DNA from: Tigriopus japonicus
Lineage: Eukaryota > Arthropoda > Copepoda > Harpacticoida > Harpacticidae
Direction of reading: 5' to 3'
Assembly (NCBI GenBank): GCA_010645155.1
Contig: CM021315.1
Span: forward strand, 8,291,126 to 8,355,125
DNA length: 64,000 nt
A model generated the notes under the pieces. That model had not been told where the DNA came from, did not search any database, and saw only the letters and a list, made by a program, of their open reading frames with translations. This document shows, in pieces, positions 36,884 to 48,745 of the stretch (positions are counted from its first letter, which is position 1; every line of letters begins with the position of its first letter). The position numbers and the translations under genes were made by a program.

Positions 36884-38842
36884 TTAATCGACCTCTTCGA
36901 CAGTGGGTCCAGCGCCGGCTCCGGGAGCTCCACCAGCTCCAGGCATACCTCCGGGCATTCCACCGGGCATACCGCCTGGCATGCCACCGGGTGCGCCACC
37001 AGCGGCTTGGTACAACTTGGTGATGATGGGGTTGCACACGCTCTCAAGTTCCTTGAGCTTGTCGGCGAATTCGTCCTTCTCGGCAGTTTGGTTGGCGTCA
37101 AGCCACTTGATGGCTTCGTCACACTTGTCGGTGATGACCTTGCGGTCAGTCTCTTCAATCTTGTCCTTGAACTTCTCGTCCTCAATGGTGGACTTCATGT
37201 TGAAGCAGTAGGATTCGAGGTTGTTCTTGGCAGAAATCCTCTCCTTTTGAGAGTCGTCATCGGCCTTGTACTTCTCGGCATCGGCCACCATCTTCTCAAT
37301 TTCCTCCTTGGAAAGACGGCCCTTGTCGTTAGTGATGGTGATCTTCTCTTGTTTGCCAGAAGACTTGTCTTGGGCAGACACGTTCAAGATACCGTTGGCG
37401 TCAATGTCAAAGGTGACCTCGATTTGGGGCACGCCTCGGGGCGCAGGGGGGATGCCGGTCAAGTCAAACTTGCCCAACAAATGGTTGTCCTTGGTCATGG
37501 CTCGCTCACCCTCGTACACCTGAATGGTGACGGCGGGTTGGTTGTCGGAGTAGGTGGTGAAGGTTTGAGTTTGCTTGGTAGGGATGGTGGTGTTCCTCTT
37601 GATGAGCGAGGTCATCACACCACCAGCGGTCTCGATACCCAGAGACAGAGGAGCCACATCCAAAAGAAGCAGATCGCTCACAGCCTCAGATGTGTCGCCA
37701 GTCAAGATGGCGGCTTGGACGGCAGCACCATAAGCCACAGCCTCATCGGGGTTAATGGACTTGTTGAGTTCCTTGCCATTGAAGAAATCTTGCAACAGCT
37801 TTTGAATCTTGGGGATACGAGTGGAGCCGCCCACCAAGACGATGTCGTGGATGGCAGACTTGTCCATCTTGGCATCGCGAAGGGACTTCTCAACGGGCTC
37901 CAAAGTTCCTCTGAAAAGGTCAGCGCAAAGCTCCTCAAAACGGGCTCGGGTGATGGAGGTGTAGAAGTCCACACCTTCAAAGAGCGAGTCGATCTCAATG
38001 TTGGCTTGAGCCGAGGCAGATAGGGTCCTCTTGGCTCTCTCGCAAGCGGTTCTCAATCGTCGAACGGCACGCTTGTTGCTCGTGATGTCCTTCTTATGCT
38101 TGCGTTGGAATTCCTTCACGAAATGGTCCACCAATCGGTTGTCGAAATCTTCGCCTCCCAAATGGGTGTCTCCGGCAGTGGACTTGACCTCGAAGATACC
38201 ATCCTCAATGGTCAAGATGGACACATCGAAGGTACCACCACCCAAATCAAAGATAAGGACATTGCTCTCCTTGCCGGAGCCCTTCTTCTTGTCCAACCCA
38301 TAAGCAATAGCAGCAGCCGTGGGCTCGTTAATGATTCGCAAAACGTTCATCCCAGAGATGACTCCAGCATCTTTGGTGGCTTGACGTTGGGAATCGTTGA
38401 AATAAGCCGGGACAGTCACCACGGCATCCTTAACGGTGGTGCCCAAGTAGGCCTCAGCCGTTTCCTTCATTTTAACCAAAACCATGGAAGAGATCTCCTC
38501 CGGCGTGAAGGTCTTCTCTTCGCATTTATACTCAACCTTGATCTTGGGCTTGGATCCATCGTCGATCACGGTGAAAGGCCAATGTTTCATGTCCCTTTGC
38601 ACCGTGGTGTCGTTGAACTTGCGCCCGATCAAGCGTTTAGCGTCAAAAATCGTATTGGTGGGGTTCATGGCCACCTGATTCTTGGCCGCATCACCAATTA
38701 ACCGCTCCGTGTCCGTAAAGGCCACATAAGAGGGCGTGGTGCGGTTGCCTTGATCATTGGCAATGATCTCCACTTTCCCGTGTTGGAACACGCCCACACA
38801 CGAGTAAGTGGTTCCCAAATCGATACCGACAGCTTTGGCCAT
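36884..38842 (-). CDS. HSP70: Cytosolic heat shock protein 70
   Basis: An ATP-dependent chaperone of the cytosol and nucleus. It is intronless with 652 aa from the ATG at 38842 ([17 protein letters not shown]). Family signatures: IDLGTTYS near residue 8, [13 protein letters not shown] near 200 and [17 protein letters not shown] near 335. The linker [15 protein letters not shown] precedes the substrate-binding domain. The C-terminus has GGMP repeats and ends PTVEEVD, the TPR co-chaperone anchor that marks the cytosolic type. The lack of introns and two perfect heat-shock elements upstream suggest an inducible gene; a constitutive HSC70 would normally have introns. Codon use is GC-rich, leaving long shadow frames on the opposite strand. 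The frame is open to 38884, but MAKA is the conserved start. Confidence 0.97.
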   Translation of the reverse strand: MAKAVGIDLGTTYSCVGVFQHGKVEIIANDQGNRTTPSYVAFTDTERLIGDAAKNQVAMNPTNTIFDAKRLIGRKFNDTTVQRDMKHWPFTVIDDGSKPKIKVEYKCEEKTFTPEEISSMVLVKMKETAEAYLGTTVKDAVVTVPAYFNDSQRQATKDAGVISGMNVLRIINEPTAAAIAYGLDKKKGSGKESNVLIFDLGGGTFDVSILTIEDGIFEVKSTAGDTHLGGEDFDNRLVDHFVKEFQRKHKKDITSNKRAVRRLRTACERAKRTLSASAQANIEIDSLFEGVDFYTSITRARFEELCADLFRGTLEPVEKSLRDAKMDKSAIHDIVLVGGSTRIPKIQKLLQDFFNGKELNKSINPDEAVAYGAAVQAAILTGDTSEAVSDLLLLDVAPLSLGIETAGGVMTSLIKRNTTIPTKQTQTFTTYSDNQPAVTIQVYEGERAMTKDNHLLGKFDLTGIPPAPRGVPQIEVTFDIDANGILNVSAQDKSSGKQEKITITNDKGRLSKEEIEKMVADAEKYKADDDSQKERISAKNNLESYCFNMKSTIEDEKFKDKIEETDRKVITDKCDEAIKWLDANQTAEKDEFADKLKELESVCNPIITKLYQAAGGAPGGMPGGMPGGMPGGMPGAGGAPGAGAGPTVEEVD

Positions 38843-38996
38843 GATGCTTATATGAAGATCACGTGTGTAAGTTGAAGGATGCAAGAGATATTCGTGGATT
38901 CTCTCAGCGTGTCTTTTCGCGTTGAAGACCTCTGTGCGATTAAAAAAATTCTGAAGGGGGATTTGAGTTGAGAATGTGAGATCAGCTTCAGAGAGA

Positions 38997-39009
38997 GAAC
39001 CTTCCAGAA
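38997..39009 (-). promoter_or_regulatory. Heat-shock element, proximal
   Basis: GAACCTTCCAGAA is three alternating nGAAn units without mismatch (GAA-nn-TTC-nn-GAA). It lies 155 nt upstream of the HSP70 ATG and is the expected binding site of an HSF1 trimer. No clear TATA box was found between it and the ATG. Confidence 0.75.
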
Positions 39010-39227
39010 GATGCCGAAACCAGGGATGCTGAATGAGTCATAGAGGAGAAAGGCGGATATGCTGGGGAAAATGAGAGGAATATGATGATAAAATGGGTAA
39101 GAATGGGTGAAAGTTTGAAGGTTTGATGGGGTAGCGTGTGAGGTTGGAGGTAAAATTAAGGATGGAAATATTGGATTTGGCTTTGGAGAGGCCCTGAAAC
39201 GGTTCTTTTTGCAGACGAATCCCCTTG

Positions 39228-39240
39228 GAATATTCTGGAA
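39228..39240 (-). promoter_or_regulatory. Heat-shock element, distal
   Basis: GAATATTCTGGAA is a second perfect three-unit GAA-nn-TTC-nn-GAA array, 386 nt upstream of the HSP70 ATG. A TATAATG stretch lies near 39303-39310, further upstream on the minus strand. Confidence 0.7.
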
Positions 39241-41221
39241 GGCTCTCTCCCACGCGGACAGAACATAGAAGAAGCAGGGTTGCGGCCATGCCCGGCGACG
39301 TGCCATTATACATAGGTTCAAGCTTGGGAGACCAAGCTTGACAAAGAAAGACTGCAAACCAAAGCTTCAGGTGTAAGATATTTCAGGGCATTCATGTAGC
39401 TTTAAAGAATTTGGACAATGTCCAAAATTGGATTGTGATCCAATACTACCATCTGATTTTTTAAGGCTTAAAGAGGGAGAGCTAGAGCTCATATGAAGTT
39501 TAGCGTGACTCGTATTTAAAAAGAACAACGGCATTTTTACATTGCTATAATAGATGAAATTCCTTTTACTCAGCTCATTAAAGCTTCTTTGAAAGCATTG
39601 AAAGCGTCTTCGGTCTGGGAATCACTCCCACATCTTTGACCTGAACAGATGGACGTCTTACTCATTCATAGCACAAGTGATCTCAAAAGAACGGCAACTT
39701 GGCACAAATCTTGCACAATTTGATGCACTAGATTTCCCTGATTTCCATGTTCATAATTCCTCAGCCCATGAATGATTTTTATACCATGTACTAGTATATA
39801 TTAGTACAACTGCCTCATTAAATCAAAAATCCTTTTTACCGATGAATGAGGCACCATTTGACATCATTACCGACCCAAATTCCATCCACAAGAGGCTCAA
39901 ATCCCTATTATTGAGGATGGCAAGCCTGAAAATGACTTGCTTTTTCTCCCGCCAAGCACTTGGCCATCTTCCTCTACAGCCCATCCGAGAAACGTTCACG
40001 AGGTAGACAAACAGGCAAAATAATGCCTCTAAGATTAGTAATGATATTAAGCTTAGGCACACGTTTGTTTGTCATTTATTCCAATGCATTCAATTTGCAA
40101 AACGAATTGCAATTTTAAGAGCGTGTAAAATTTAAAAATAACACACAAGCAAAAATGATGTCAAAGGAGCGTTCAGACCACTGAAACCGAAATAAGTTAA
40201 TTTTCAGAATTTCTTTTCGTGGCCACTTTCAAAAATTGCCATTAAAACCCAAAAATCAGATAACAAATGTGTTCATAAAGGAAATGATCATATTCGCTTT
40301 TGCTGCCTTTAGTTGAAATTCCTGCCTCTAAGGATCATGAAAACGACCTTTCCAACAAAATTAATCCTGGAATGTTCGTTGTTTATTTTCGAGGGAGTGC
40401 TTATCCTCGAATAATGTTTGTTCCCAAAAGATTATTCTAATTCGTTATGTAATATACAAATTTACATCAGAACCCGAGCATAATTGAGGTATAATTTTTG
40501 TCTGTCCTTATACAACGACGATTTTCTGGGGCACAATGCTTTGCCCATGTCTTTATGCATTGACGAGTCTTAATTTACATGACAAAATATTAATATTTGA
40601 GTGCCACGTTAGGTAAGGAAATCTTAAATGAATCATAAAAGGCATTGCTGCCCAAAACGGTTTTTAGGTTTATTACAAGAGTGCGAACATTCATGTGCAT
40701 AAAACACTTGCTAGTTAAAGCAATACCAGAGAGCATTGGGTTCTATTAAATACTATGTTGCTCTTTAAGCAACAGCTTACATTTGGGAGGTTACAATACA
40801 TAAACTGGGGAGGTCACATTACCATAAACTAATGTAGCTCTTGTATATGAGCTTCTTTAATACAAACCCAAAAATTGCACCCAGGCAGTACTTCTCATTA
40901 CGCAATCGACACAGGAGAACAGAAACTTCATTTCACTTAAAGGAGTCTGTGGGATGCATACCTATGATATACCGATTATATGTAACTGGTTTCCTGTTGA
41001 TAAGCGTTTAAATTTTTGAGGGGAAATTTTAAATGAATGAGCGGCAGATGTAAGCCATGTGATTCAAGCATTATTTGCGCAAGAGTCTACTATGGACCCT
41101 ATAATTCATCCAAATGGTTCCAATGGAACCCCTGAATGTAGTATAACTTTCACTGATCAGCAAACGTGTGATGTTTTGTCTTTACATGGACATGGAAATG
41201 TTTCATCCTCCTTTATGATCA
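39241..41221. other. Intergenic region upstream of HSP70; no gene seen
   Basis: AT-rich. A minus-strand open frame at 39823-40062 would encode a hydrophobic N-terminus, but it lacks an ATG at its predicted start and has no family match. No repeat family was identified. Confidence 0.4.
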
Positions 41222-41229
41222 GTGATCAC

Positions 41230-42487
41230 TAGGGACGGGCAAATAGTGTAAAAAGATTTTTGGTAACATAAACCCATTTTTCTGCACTTTTGCACTTTCC
41301 ACCTTTATTTGCACTTTTTATTTACGTTTTTGGCCAAAATTGACAAATTGTTAAGAAAATGTAGTGGCTTTTGAACGAATTTTTAGTTTCAAAATCAAAT
41401 TTTGAACTAGTCGAAAAAGCTTGCATTTGCAATCAACCATTCTTAGCACCTTGAAGAAATATGTGCATTTCAGACGCAAACCTCACACTTTATTCACCAT
41501 CTTGGCTTTAACTATAACAACCTGTTTACTAAACTAAAGATTAGACAAAAGAATATCATTACATGCAACCAACAAATAGCAAACCTAAAGAAACTCATTT
41601 AATGGTAATGGAAGGATCTACTAACAATAAAGATTGCAGAATTAGGTTTCCTGCCTACAAAGATCGCTACTTCTAAAAAAGGCCGTTATAAATTTAAAAT
41701 AATCAAGCTAAGGGTACATCAATGTAGCAGTACACATTGTTTAATTGACTTGGAGATATTACTTTTAAGTTCCAAAAGTATTTGAGAACAGCTTTGATGT
41801 GATGAGACAATGAATGCCACATTTGAAATTGAGTTCTGGTAATTAGGCCATGGGCCAAATATTGAAGTAATGTCACTAAAAACATGCTTAAAACACATTT
41901 ATGACTATTTTCTTTGATGCAATTGTTAGGCACCCGTGGGTATTTTTCTGTTCAATTCTCAATGTCTATTTTTGAACAACTTGAAGGATGAAAACGGAGT
42001 GATGTAAAGCCATTTAAAACAATTGCTAAATATATTTCGACAATATTTTAGGTACATACATCCACGAGACTACCTTAGGAATGAAAAATTCAGAAGATTT
42101 TTGACTAGAGTATTTTTCATGACTTTACATCCTTTTTGCTAGTGACCTAATTAATAGAACTTTATTACTTGTGCGGCATTGTCTCTGCACCTCAAACTAG
42201 GCTCAAATGTCTTTAGAACTTGTAAATGACTTCTCCTGCTCAATTAGGAGCCGTGGGTACTCCATGAATGACATTTTAAGTCCAAATGCAAGTTATTTGC
42301 TTTTTTGACACTTCTTTGCTCTTTTTGACATTTATTTGCTCTTTTTTCGACATTTATTTGCTCTTTTTTGACATTTATTTACACTTTCAACATTTTTCTG
42401 CACTTTGTTTTGCACTTTTGGGCACATTTTTTTGCAACTTTTGGTAACTAAAAGGGGAAGATTATTTGCACTTTCTGCCCGTCCCTA
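41230..42487. mobile_element. hAT-like non-autonomous element, family A (copy 3)
   Basis: Ends are TAGGGACGGGCAAATAGTG and GCACTTTCTGCCCGTCCCTA. It is flanked by the palindromic octamer GTGATCAC at 41222-41229 and 42488-42495, a perfect 8-bp duplication fitting nTnnnnAn. About 1.26 kb; collinear with copy 1 over much of its length. Near 42295-42400 it carries the TTTGACATTTATTTGCTCTT tandem array, in the orientation opposite to copy 2. No transposase. Confidence 0.88.
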
Positions 42488-42495
42488 GTGATCAC

Positions 42496-43378
42496 TAGAG
42501 ATGTCGCATTGACGCAAAATGTTTTTTTACACTTTTCACAATTTATTTGCACTTTTTGCACTTTTTGCCATTTTTGGACTAAAATTCCAAAAGTACTTGA
42601 AATACTCATTTTTAACTTATTTTTTTAACATATTTTTTTTTAAATCTGAAGTCAGAGATTCAATTTTCTTGAATTTCTCTGTTGTGCTTGACATCTACAA
42701 ACATTCACATACGAACACAAACACAAGCATAGAGAAACCAAAATATCAGTTCTTTCTTGATCCAGAAAAATCTCTCGTGATCGCTACCACCAGATTGGCA
42801 AAGGCAATGAAAAACAACAATTTCTTCCTCGAACTTATCGTTGCATATGGCTTTGGAACCTGGTTTTTGAAGGTGTTTTTTGTCGATATCGTCCAGCACT
42901 TGAGCCGCTACCAAAATCGTAATTGGTTTAACTTCAAAGTGAGTGACGAGGAGAAAAAAAGCTCTCCTTGGATTTGCATGTGTTTCTCTCAGCTCATCAT
43001 GGAGATCTTTCTACGAGATCCGACGTTTTCAGAGTTGCCACTCAAAAGTAGGTCCAACAAACAAATAAGAGGCGTGTTTGGCTTCAAAATAGCTGTTTTT
43101 GTGCACGACGAGATTATCAATTCCATTCAGACTTGGGATTGGATTTGGGAAGGTAGCTTAAGGAATCAACCGTCGGAGGGAATATAATCTCCTTGAGGAA
43201 CTCCTCCTTCTAGTGTAGTGGGAAAGTGTGAGTGAGATCGTAAGTGTAAGTATGCGTGTGAATGAATGTAATAAAAAAAAATTTTTATTTGCACTTTTTA
43301 TTTGCGTTTTTTCCTGTTTTTTTTGCACTTTTAGTAGCACTTTTTGCACTTTTTATTTGCACCAAAATGACACCTCTA
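42496..43378. mobile_element. hAT-like element, TAGAGATGTCG family, carrying an open frame
   Basis: It starts TAGAGATGTCGCATTGACGC and ends ATGACACCTCTA. GTGATCAC flanks it at 42488-42495 and 43379-43386; the left copy is shared with the preceding element, so the octamer is present three times. The outer ~150 bp at each end are TTTTTGCACTTTTT-type sequence. The inside from about 42650 to 43200 has a different, less AT-rich composition and an open frame. Confidence 0.85.
42519..43187 (+). CDS. Unrecognised open frame inside a hAT-like element, possible captured gene fragment
   Basis: A 222-codon frame from the ATG at 42519 to the TAA at 43185-43187. The first ~45 residues are a low-complexity reading of the element's terminus. 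From about residue 46 the composition looks protein-like (IEKPKYQFFLDPEKSLVIAT, FLELIVAYGFGTWFLKVFF, RSNKQIRGVFGFKIAVFVHD). I do not recognise a domain, and it does not look like a hAT transposase (no BED finger, no dimerisation motif). It may be a fragment of a host gene picked up by the element, or chance. Possible splice sites were not resolved. Confidence 0.3.
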   Translation: MFFYTFHNLFALFALFAIFGLKFQKYLKYSFLTYFFNIFFFKSEVRDSIFLNFSVVLDIYKHSHTNTNTSIEKPKYQFFLDPEKSLVIATTRLAKAMKNNNFFLELIVAYGFGTWFLKVFFVDIVQHLSRYQNRNWFNFKVSDEEKKSSPWICMCFSQLIMEIFLRDPTFSELPLKSRSNKQIRGVFGFKIAVFVHDEIINSIQTWDWIWEGSLRNQPSEGI

Positions 43379-43386
43379 GTGATCAC

Positions 43387-44600
43387 ACACCAAGATTTAA
43401 CATACCTTAACAGCAACAGTATTGTAGTTGACCCTTATTGGACTTAAAAAGAATTAAATTAAGATTCGGGCAAAAAGTTCAAACTGAGTTTAACTCCAAT
43501 ATCTGGAGACTTCGCCCTTATTTTGCCTCTTTCTTAAGATTTTTGAGTTTGCTCAAAACTCTTTCATAACACCAATAAAGCCCACCTAAATTAATCCTAA
43601 CCTAATTGTGGATTTTAGCGCAAGCTTCAAAATTTACCATTAGATGGCGCCAAAACAGGGGCAAAGTCATGGGAGAATAGAGCGTAGATATTTTTTAACT
43701 TGATGTGAACCTAAGTGGTTGAGACTAAAATGCCATTTTTCATCATATTTTCATCCTACTCGATCTTAGGAACAATGTCTATAAGAAAGAATATCGCCAA
43801 GTCATACTGTTTGATCCTAAATTAAGGCCAAAGATTGCATCAAAATGTGAAAGACTAGTTTCTGCCGCTAGATGTCATTGAATGTCATTACATTGGTGCG
43901 TGGAACTGCTGTTCAAGATGTTCGGCTTCCTCTGGACAGGTCTCAATATTTTTCCATTGAAAGCCAAATTTTCTTTCTTTGCAAAGCTACTTGAAAACAA
44001 ATTGAGTTTTTCGTAGGGTTTCTGAGCAAAAAAAAGCTCAAAATTATTTATTAAGTATATGAAAAAAAGAAATACTCTCCATGTTGGCAGACTTGTTTAA
44101 GAGAAAAATTCTAGTTAAATTTTCAGTTTCCCTGCACATAATCGTTTGTGCAGGGCTGGCATCAAGAGCACTTCTGTGTACTAGAGCATCTCTACGTTGC
44201 ATGTGGAACGAAAACTACCAGGGTAGCTGAATTAAGAAAATAAGACAAAACATCAATTTGGTTGTATGAGTTACTATTGATTTCAATTGTGGAGAAAAGT
44301 GATCTATTTGGATATGAAGAGTATTCACGAATGCAATCGTTGGAAGCATGGCATATTCTCATCATTTTCAATGTGGGCACTAGGTAATTTACAATCCTTT
44401 GTGATTAAACACGGAAATAACAATCCTCCATGTCTTTTAAAATATTTTGGTAACCTTGAGCAATTCAGAGATATTAATTTTGGGTGAAAGTTTCATGTAA
44501 AATCAATAGATGACGTTACTAGCACTGCGTAGACGTTCCTTTCAAAACAATAGAGGTGCCATCTAGAGAACAAAAATGCTTGTTTTCTCTAATAATCTTC
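43387..44600. other. Intergenic, no gene seen
   Basis: AT-rich sequence with scattered CCTAACCTAA-type words near 43585. No open frame with a family signature. Confidence 0.35.
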
Positions 44601-45520
44601 ATATATAACTTCAAATCTTAATCCTAACCTAATATTCAACTTCAAATCTCCATTGACCCTATCAAAACCTAAACATACCTGATTTAAACCTAAACGAACC
44701 TAAAATAAACCCAAAGTGACCAAATTCAAGCCTACACTAAACTAATTTAACCCTAACTAAACTAATTTCAACCTAAACACACTTCATGTAAGCCCAAAAA
44801 AATATAATTTACTAATTTAAACCTGAGCTAATCAATTTAGAAGGTGTGAAGGTAGGGAAGGAATAAAAGGTATCTGATGCTGTAAAATGCGTCTTCAAGA
44901 GCATTCATGGGCTCTGTCCTAACCCAGGATTTGAGATCAGTTGTAGCGATCGTAGAGGTTTTACGTGCGTTCTAAAAGCACCTCCAAATCCCAAGGAATC
45001 CAGGCTAGTTCGAACAAAAAGGTCCTCCTCTCTTCTTTATCGGGCTCCTTCGCTGTTCAATCTTTTGCCCATTAGTCTTCGTTGGGAATATGTAAGAACT
45101 GATCCTCCAACAGCTTTTAAAGAAGGGTTAGATAATTTTTTAAACTATATCTGATCAACCCATTGTTCAAGGATTGTACAGATCTGCCATCAGTGCCAGT
45201 TCGTAAAAATGTGAATTAATTAAATTATTTTACTTATGATTTACTTTTATAGGCAATCACATAACTGGAAGCGGTATTAAAAACCGCAACTAACCCAAAG
45301 AAAAATTTGTATCCAAACCAAATTTAGACCTAATCTAACTTAATTAAATCCTACCCTAACATGCAAGAGCCTACTGTAATCTAAGGTTATTTAATTCGAG
45401 CTTAAACCTAAAATAACCTTGTTTAAACCAAAACTAACCTAATGCAAACCCAAACTAACCTGATTAATTTCTAACCTAACCCAATCTAAACCTATCCCAA
45501 TTCACTGACATGTACGTATA
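44600..45520. repeat. Degenerate AACCTAA-rich minisatellite interrupted by a LINE tail
   Basis: 44620-44830 and 45320-45500 consist of loosely repeated AACCTAAAC, AAACTAATTTAACC and ACCTAATCTAAACC words. The pentamer CCTAA is the arthropod telomere unit, but no pure tandem array is present. The LINE fragment at 44840-45300 sits between the two blocks. Confidence 0.45.
44840..45300 (+). pseudogene. 3' end of a non-LTR retrotransposon (LINE)
   Basis: An open frame from about 44866 to the stop at 45152-45154 encodes CVFKSIHGLCPNPGFEISC, then RTKRSSSLLYRAPSLFNLLP and FKEGLDNFLNYI. This is the typical C-terminal tail of a LINE ORF2. A ~145-bp 3' UTR follows, ending GGAAGCGGTATTAAAAACCG. That tail resembles the 3' tail of the SINE at 51845-52040. 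It is truncated at the 5' end with no reverse transcriptase core. Confidence 0.7.
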
Positions 45521-47183
45521 ATCACAGACCAAGCCCCAGACTACTCAGTTCTAGCTAAACGGGCAGACTGCGGCGACAGTAGTTTGATCCGAGACCTCTA
45601 GATGACTTAGGCTGTATTTCCGTTACACACAACGCAACGCACTCTATGAGCTTTATCATGAAGCACCCCTTTCAAGAATAACTCTAGGTAATCCCTTCCA
45701 GAGGGTGCTTTTGGGCACGACCAAAAGTCACGACCATGACTTTTCAGTCATGAAATAAGCATGAACTTTTTACACTGTAGGAGCTTGACTAAAAAATGAG
45801 AAATTTTTGCTTGCATTTTGTTTTGAAGTAGACAAAAGTTGTCATTAAAATTTGACGCTTTTGTAGGTTACACTAGAGCGCTATAATAAAAGAGTACGCG
45901 CATGTGCCATTTTGGTCCCAAGACGTCAGTTCTCATTGTACTGTGGTTCTTGGGTTCGACCTGTTTGAGGAAACTTTCCCTATGCACTATTTACTACCAA
46001 ATTGACGCTCATGATCTCAGCTTTCCTTTGAAAGCATAATGTTTGACCTTTTTAGCCTTTGAAGGCCAAGACGGGCCAAAACCTTGGGTGCCGAAACATA
46101 ACCTTCTCCTTCTCCTTAAACCTCGATGCGCATTCAAGCCCAGTGCTGCTGTGAATTGACTCGGTAATGTCAGCTCTTGATAAATCTCCACGCTGATTTG
46201 CATTGAGTTTCTTACTTTTTAGGAAATCTTAATCTAACTAGATACGAAATTGATTGGTGAATACTTAGAACGTCAATTGAAGCCATTTGAGCGTTTTCCT
46301 TTGTGCACACTACGTATTGCATAGCCATCTGAAATGACTTTTTTGTTGAACAATTGTATGGCAGCCCTGGTGAAGTTACGCATTCGAGGCAGTCGTCAGG
46401 CTGACAGTTCTACAGCCTGTTATGCCTAACTTTGTAAATAACATTATAAGTTACATGATTGCAGCTTCATTGATCTGGAATATGAATGACAAATATTAAA
46501 TGAATTTTGAAAGCAGCAACATTAGAAATGTTCACATCCTCAGATATTTTGACCAGTTTTGTTTGTGTCAAAAACAGCTCTTATGTTTTTTTCTGGCTAA
46601 GTCACACAACAACCCAATCAAACATCATTTGACCTGATCTTCAACTTTGACTCCATGTTGTTCAACTATTTCAATGTAAATGTAGGACTTTAAAGCAATT
46701 TTCCGGTCATTTTCTATGTGTTGAAATGCACTAAACATTGAAAAATATTTTTCTAAATAACTGCATTACAAAATATAGAATTAAAAATATTTGCCTACTT
46801 TGGGAATATTAGAAGGGCTAAAAGAACAAATGCTCAAAAAGTAGTAGTATAATGTTTTTATGAGATATTTTTTCCACTCTTACTGTATCAAGAAGCTGCA
46901 ACAAATATTTAGTAAAAAAGTCATTATGAGACATATACGTTTGCTCCATCAATGTGGGTTTTAGTGAGCATTATTCAAAGCAACCATTCACCATGTCAAT
47001 CTCCTGATTTAAATTTTCAAATTTCATAAATTGGCAATACTTATTGATAAATCATGATATAATGTGCAAAATGTCGCCAATTTTATGAATTTCTTATTCC
47101 TTTTGCAGCTATGACGTTATCGGAATCATTCGCTTCGGGTGAATCGTAGGGCCCATAAGACTTTTACCTTCTAAATCTACAGA
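45521..47183. other. Intergenic, no gene seen
   Basis: At 45874-45925 the sequence CTAGAGCGCTATAATAAAAG matches the end of the inverted-repeat element at 3798-4258, so a fragment of that family is present. The minus-strand frame at 46009-46203 has no recognisable family. Confidence 0.4.
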
Positions 47184-47191
47184 GTCTACAA

Positions 47192-47457
47192 CAGGGGTTC
47201 TCAACCTTTTTCCGGGGGATACCCATTTTGGCAAGGGAAATATCCGATTTACCCCCCTATGTAATGACCAATATTACAGCGTTTTTGGGCGTTTTAATGT
47301 GACTTTTGTATTTGTCAAAATAAGTGAAGAAGAGAAAAACGTGCAATATTGGTCGAAAAACCCCAAGTTTTTTCCAATTTTTCCGGACACAAATTTACCC
47401 AACAGAAAGTCAAATTTACCAAATTTTGGGTAAATACCCATAGGTTGAGAACCCCTG
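47192..47457. mobile_element. hAT-like MITE, CAGGGGTTCTCAACC family
   Basis: Ends are CAGGGGTTCTCAACCTTTT and AGGTTGAGAACCCCTG. The flanks are GTCTACAA (47184-47191) and GTCTACAG (47458-47465), an 8-bp duplication with one mismatch and a central TA as in Buster-type hAT targets. 266 bp, non-coding. This terminal sequence is widespread among animal hAT MITEs. Confidence 0.88.
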
Positions 47458-48079
47458 GTCTACAGAGACTTAATTTGTACACATAGGTTACAAAGAATAC
47501 AGGTCAGTCACCACTTAGGTTGCAGGGTCACTTTCTGGAAAATCGGAAAAAATGGGTCGCTTCTTATTTTTTCTTTGACCTCTCTCTCTGGAACAAATGA
47601 AATGATGAAATGATGGCCATGGTTTTCATTTTTACCCTAGATTTTGGAGCTTTTCTCTAAATTGATCGAATGAGTGCTGTAGTTAGCACATAAGATTGAA
47701 GATGCGTAAATTAAGGTATGTATATTTTGGATTTTTTTGATAGTTTGGGAATATTGTCTAACTTTGGAGCATTATTTGGAAACTTTTAAAATAAATGTCA
47801 GGTTTTTAGGCTTATTTACGAGGTTGGCAAGGCATTCACAAGTGCATGAAACACTTCTTATTTTGTCAAATGACCATATGTATTATCAGTGAACATAATA
47901 GAAATATTTTTAGATTGAAGCCAGGTGGAAGAATATTTCTTTAAGAAAATTTGAACTCTCTGTGTTCCCTCATTTCTAAAAAAATATTTTTCAACAACTC
48001 AGGGCGTTTGTAACGAAAGCACTTGTTTTTTTTTTGTTTCAAAAATAGCTGAATTAAAATACAATTGAAATATATTGTA

Positions 48080-48220
48080 CAGTAAAATCTCGATTTAACG
48101 ATAATATTAGGGGTTACTGTTTTACTACGACTCCTACGACAGCAATTCGACTTCACGATAAATCTCGATTTAACGATATATTTTGGGGTGATGGACAATT
48201 TCGTTAAATCGAGATTTCAC
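48080..48220. mobile_element. pogo/Tigger-like MITE
   Basis: CAGTAAAATCTCGATTTAACG at the left and CGTTAAATCGAGATTTCAC at the right form the terminal inverted repeat, with an internal second copy (AAATCTCGATTTAACGATAT) near 48163. TA dinucleotides flank the element on both sides. 141 bp, non-coding. The CAGT start and the TCGATTTAACG motif are typical of the Tigger branch of Tc1/mariner. Confidence 0.8.
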
Positions 48221-48745
48221 TAATTTTAACGACCCAAAAACTCGAAATGTGCTTCTTACTTTTCCAAGTTCAAAATGTTTCTTTCTTTTTTAAAAGACAA
48301 ATATTAAACAGTCAAACCAACAACAATTAGCTCCGATATTGAAGTATGGTGATTATAAATTGTTGGGGCCTTTAAATAAAGAGGAAATGTTCAGTAAATT
48401 ATCAAATGAATGAAAGAAAGTAGAAAGGATATAACGCTTACACCCAACAGAGAACGTTAAGCTTCAATCTAGCAATGAGCAGATTGCAGCCAAGTTCCAA
48501 CAATGTTTGTGGGAAACATTCTGCTCTAGCCATTCAAGTACTTTGCTTAGACAAGAAGCATGGAAATCATGGAGTGGGAGGCTAGAAATGAGAATTATGA
48601 TTTCCAGTAGAAAGAAACCATTTGCGTTCTTCTGTAAATGAGACCTGATTTGCATTGAGAAGAACACGTATTTCAAATTTCAGCCCAATCGAATGTCGGA
48701 GTGAAAAGTTATGCCTTCTCAAACTTATGTACTGAAGAGAGCATA

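Noticed and set aside
36866..38023. 385-codon open frame on the plus strand opposite HSP70, and further long plus frames to 38701
   Set aside because: It is the antisense shadow of a GC-rich, codon-biased HSP70 gene; the translation has no family character and the sense strand is unambiguous.
39823..40062. Minus-strand frame with a hydrophobic N-terminus, possible secreted peptide
   Set aside because: It begins at a GTG rather than an ATG, has no splice context or cleavage pattern, and lies in featureless AT-rich DNA.
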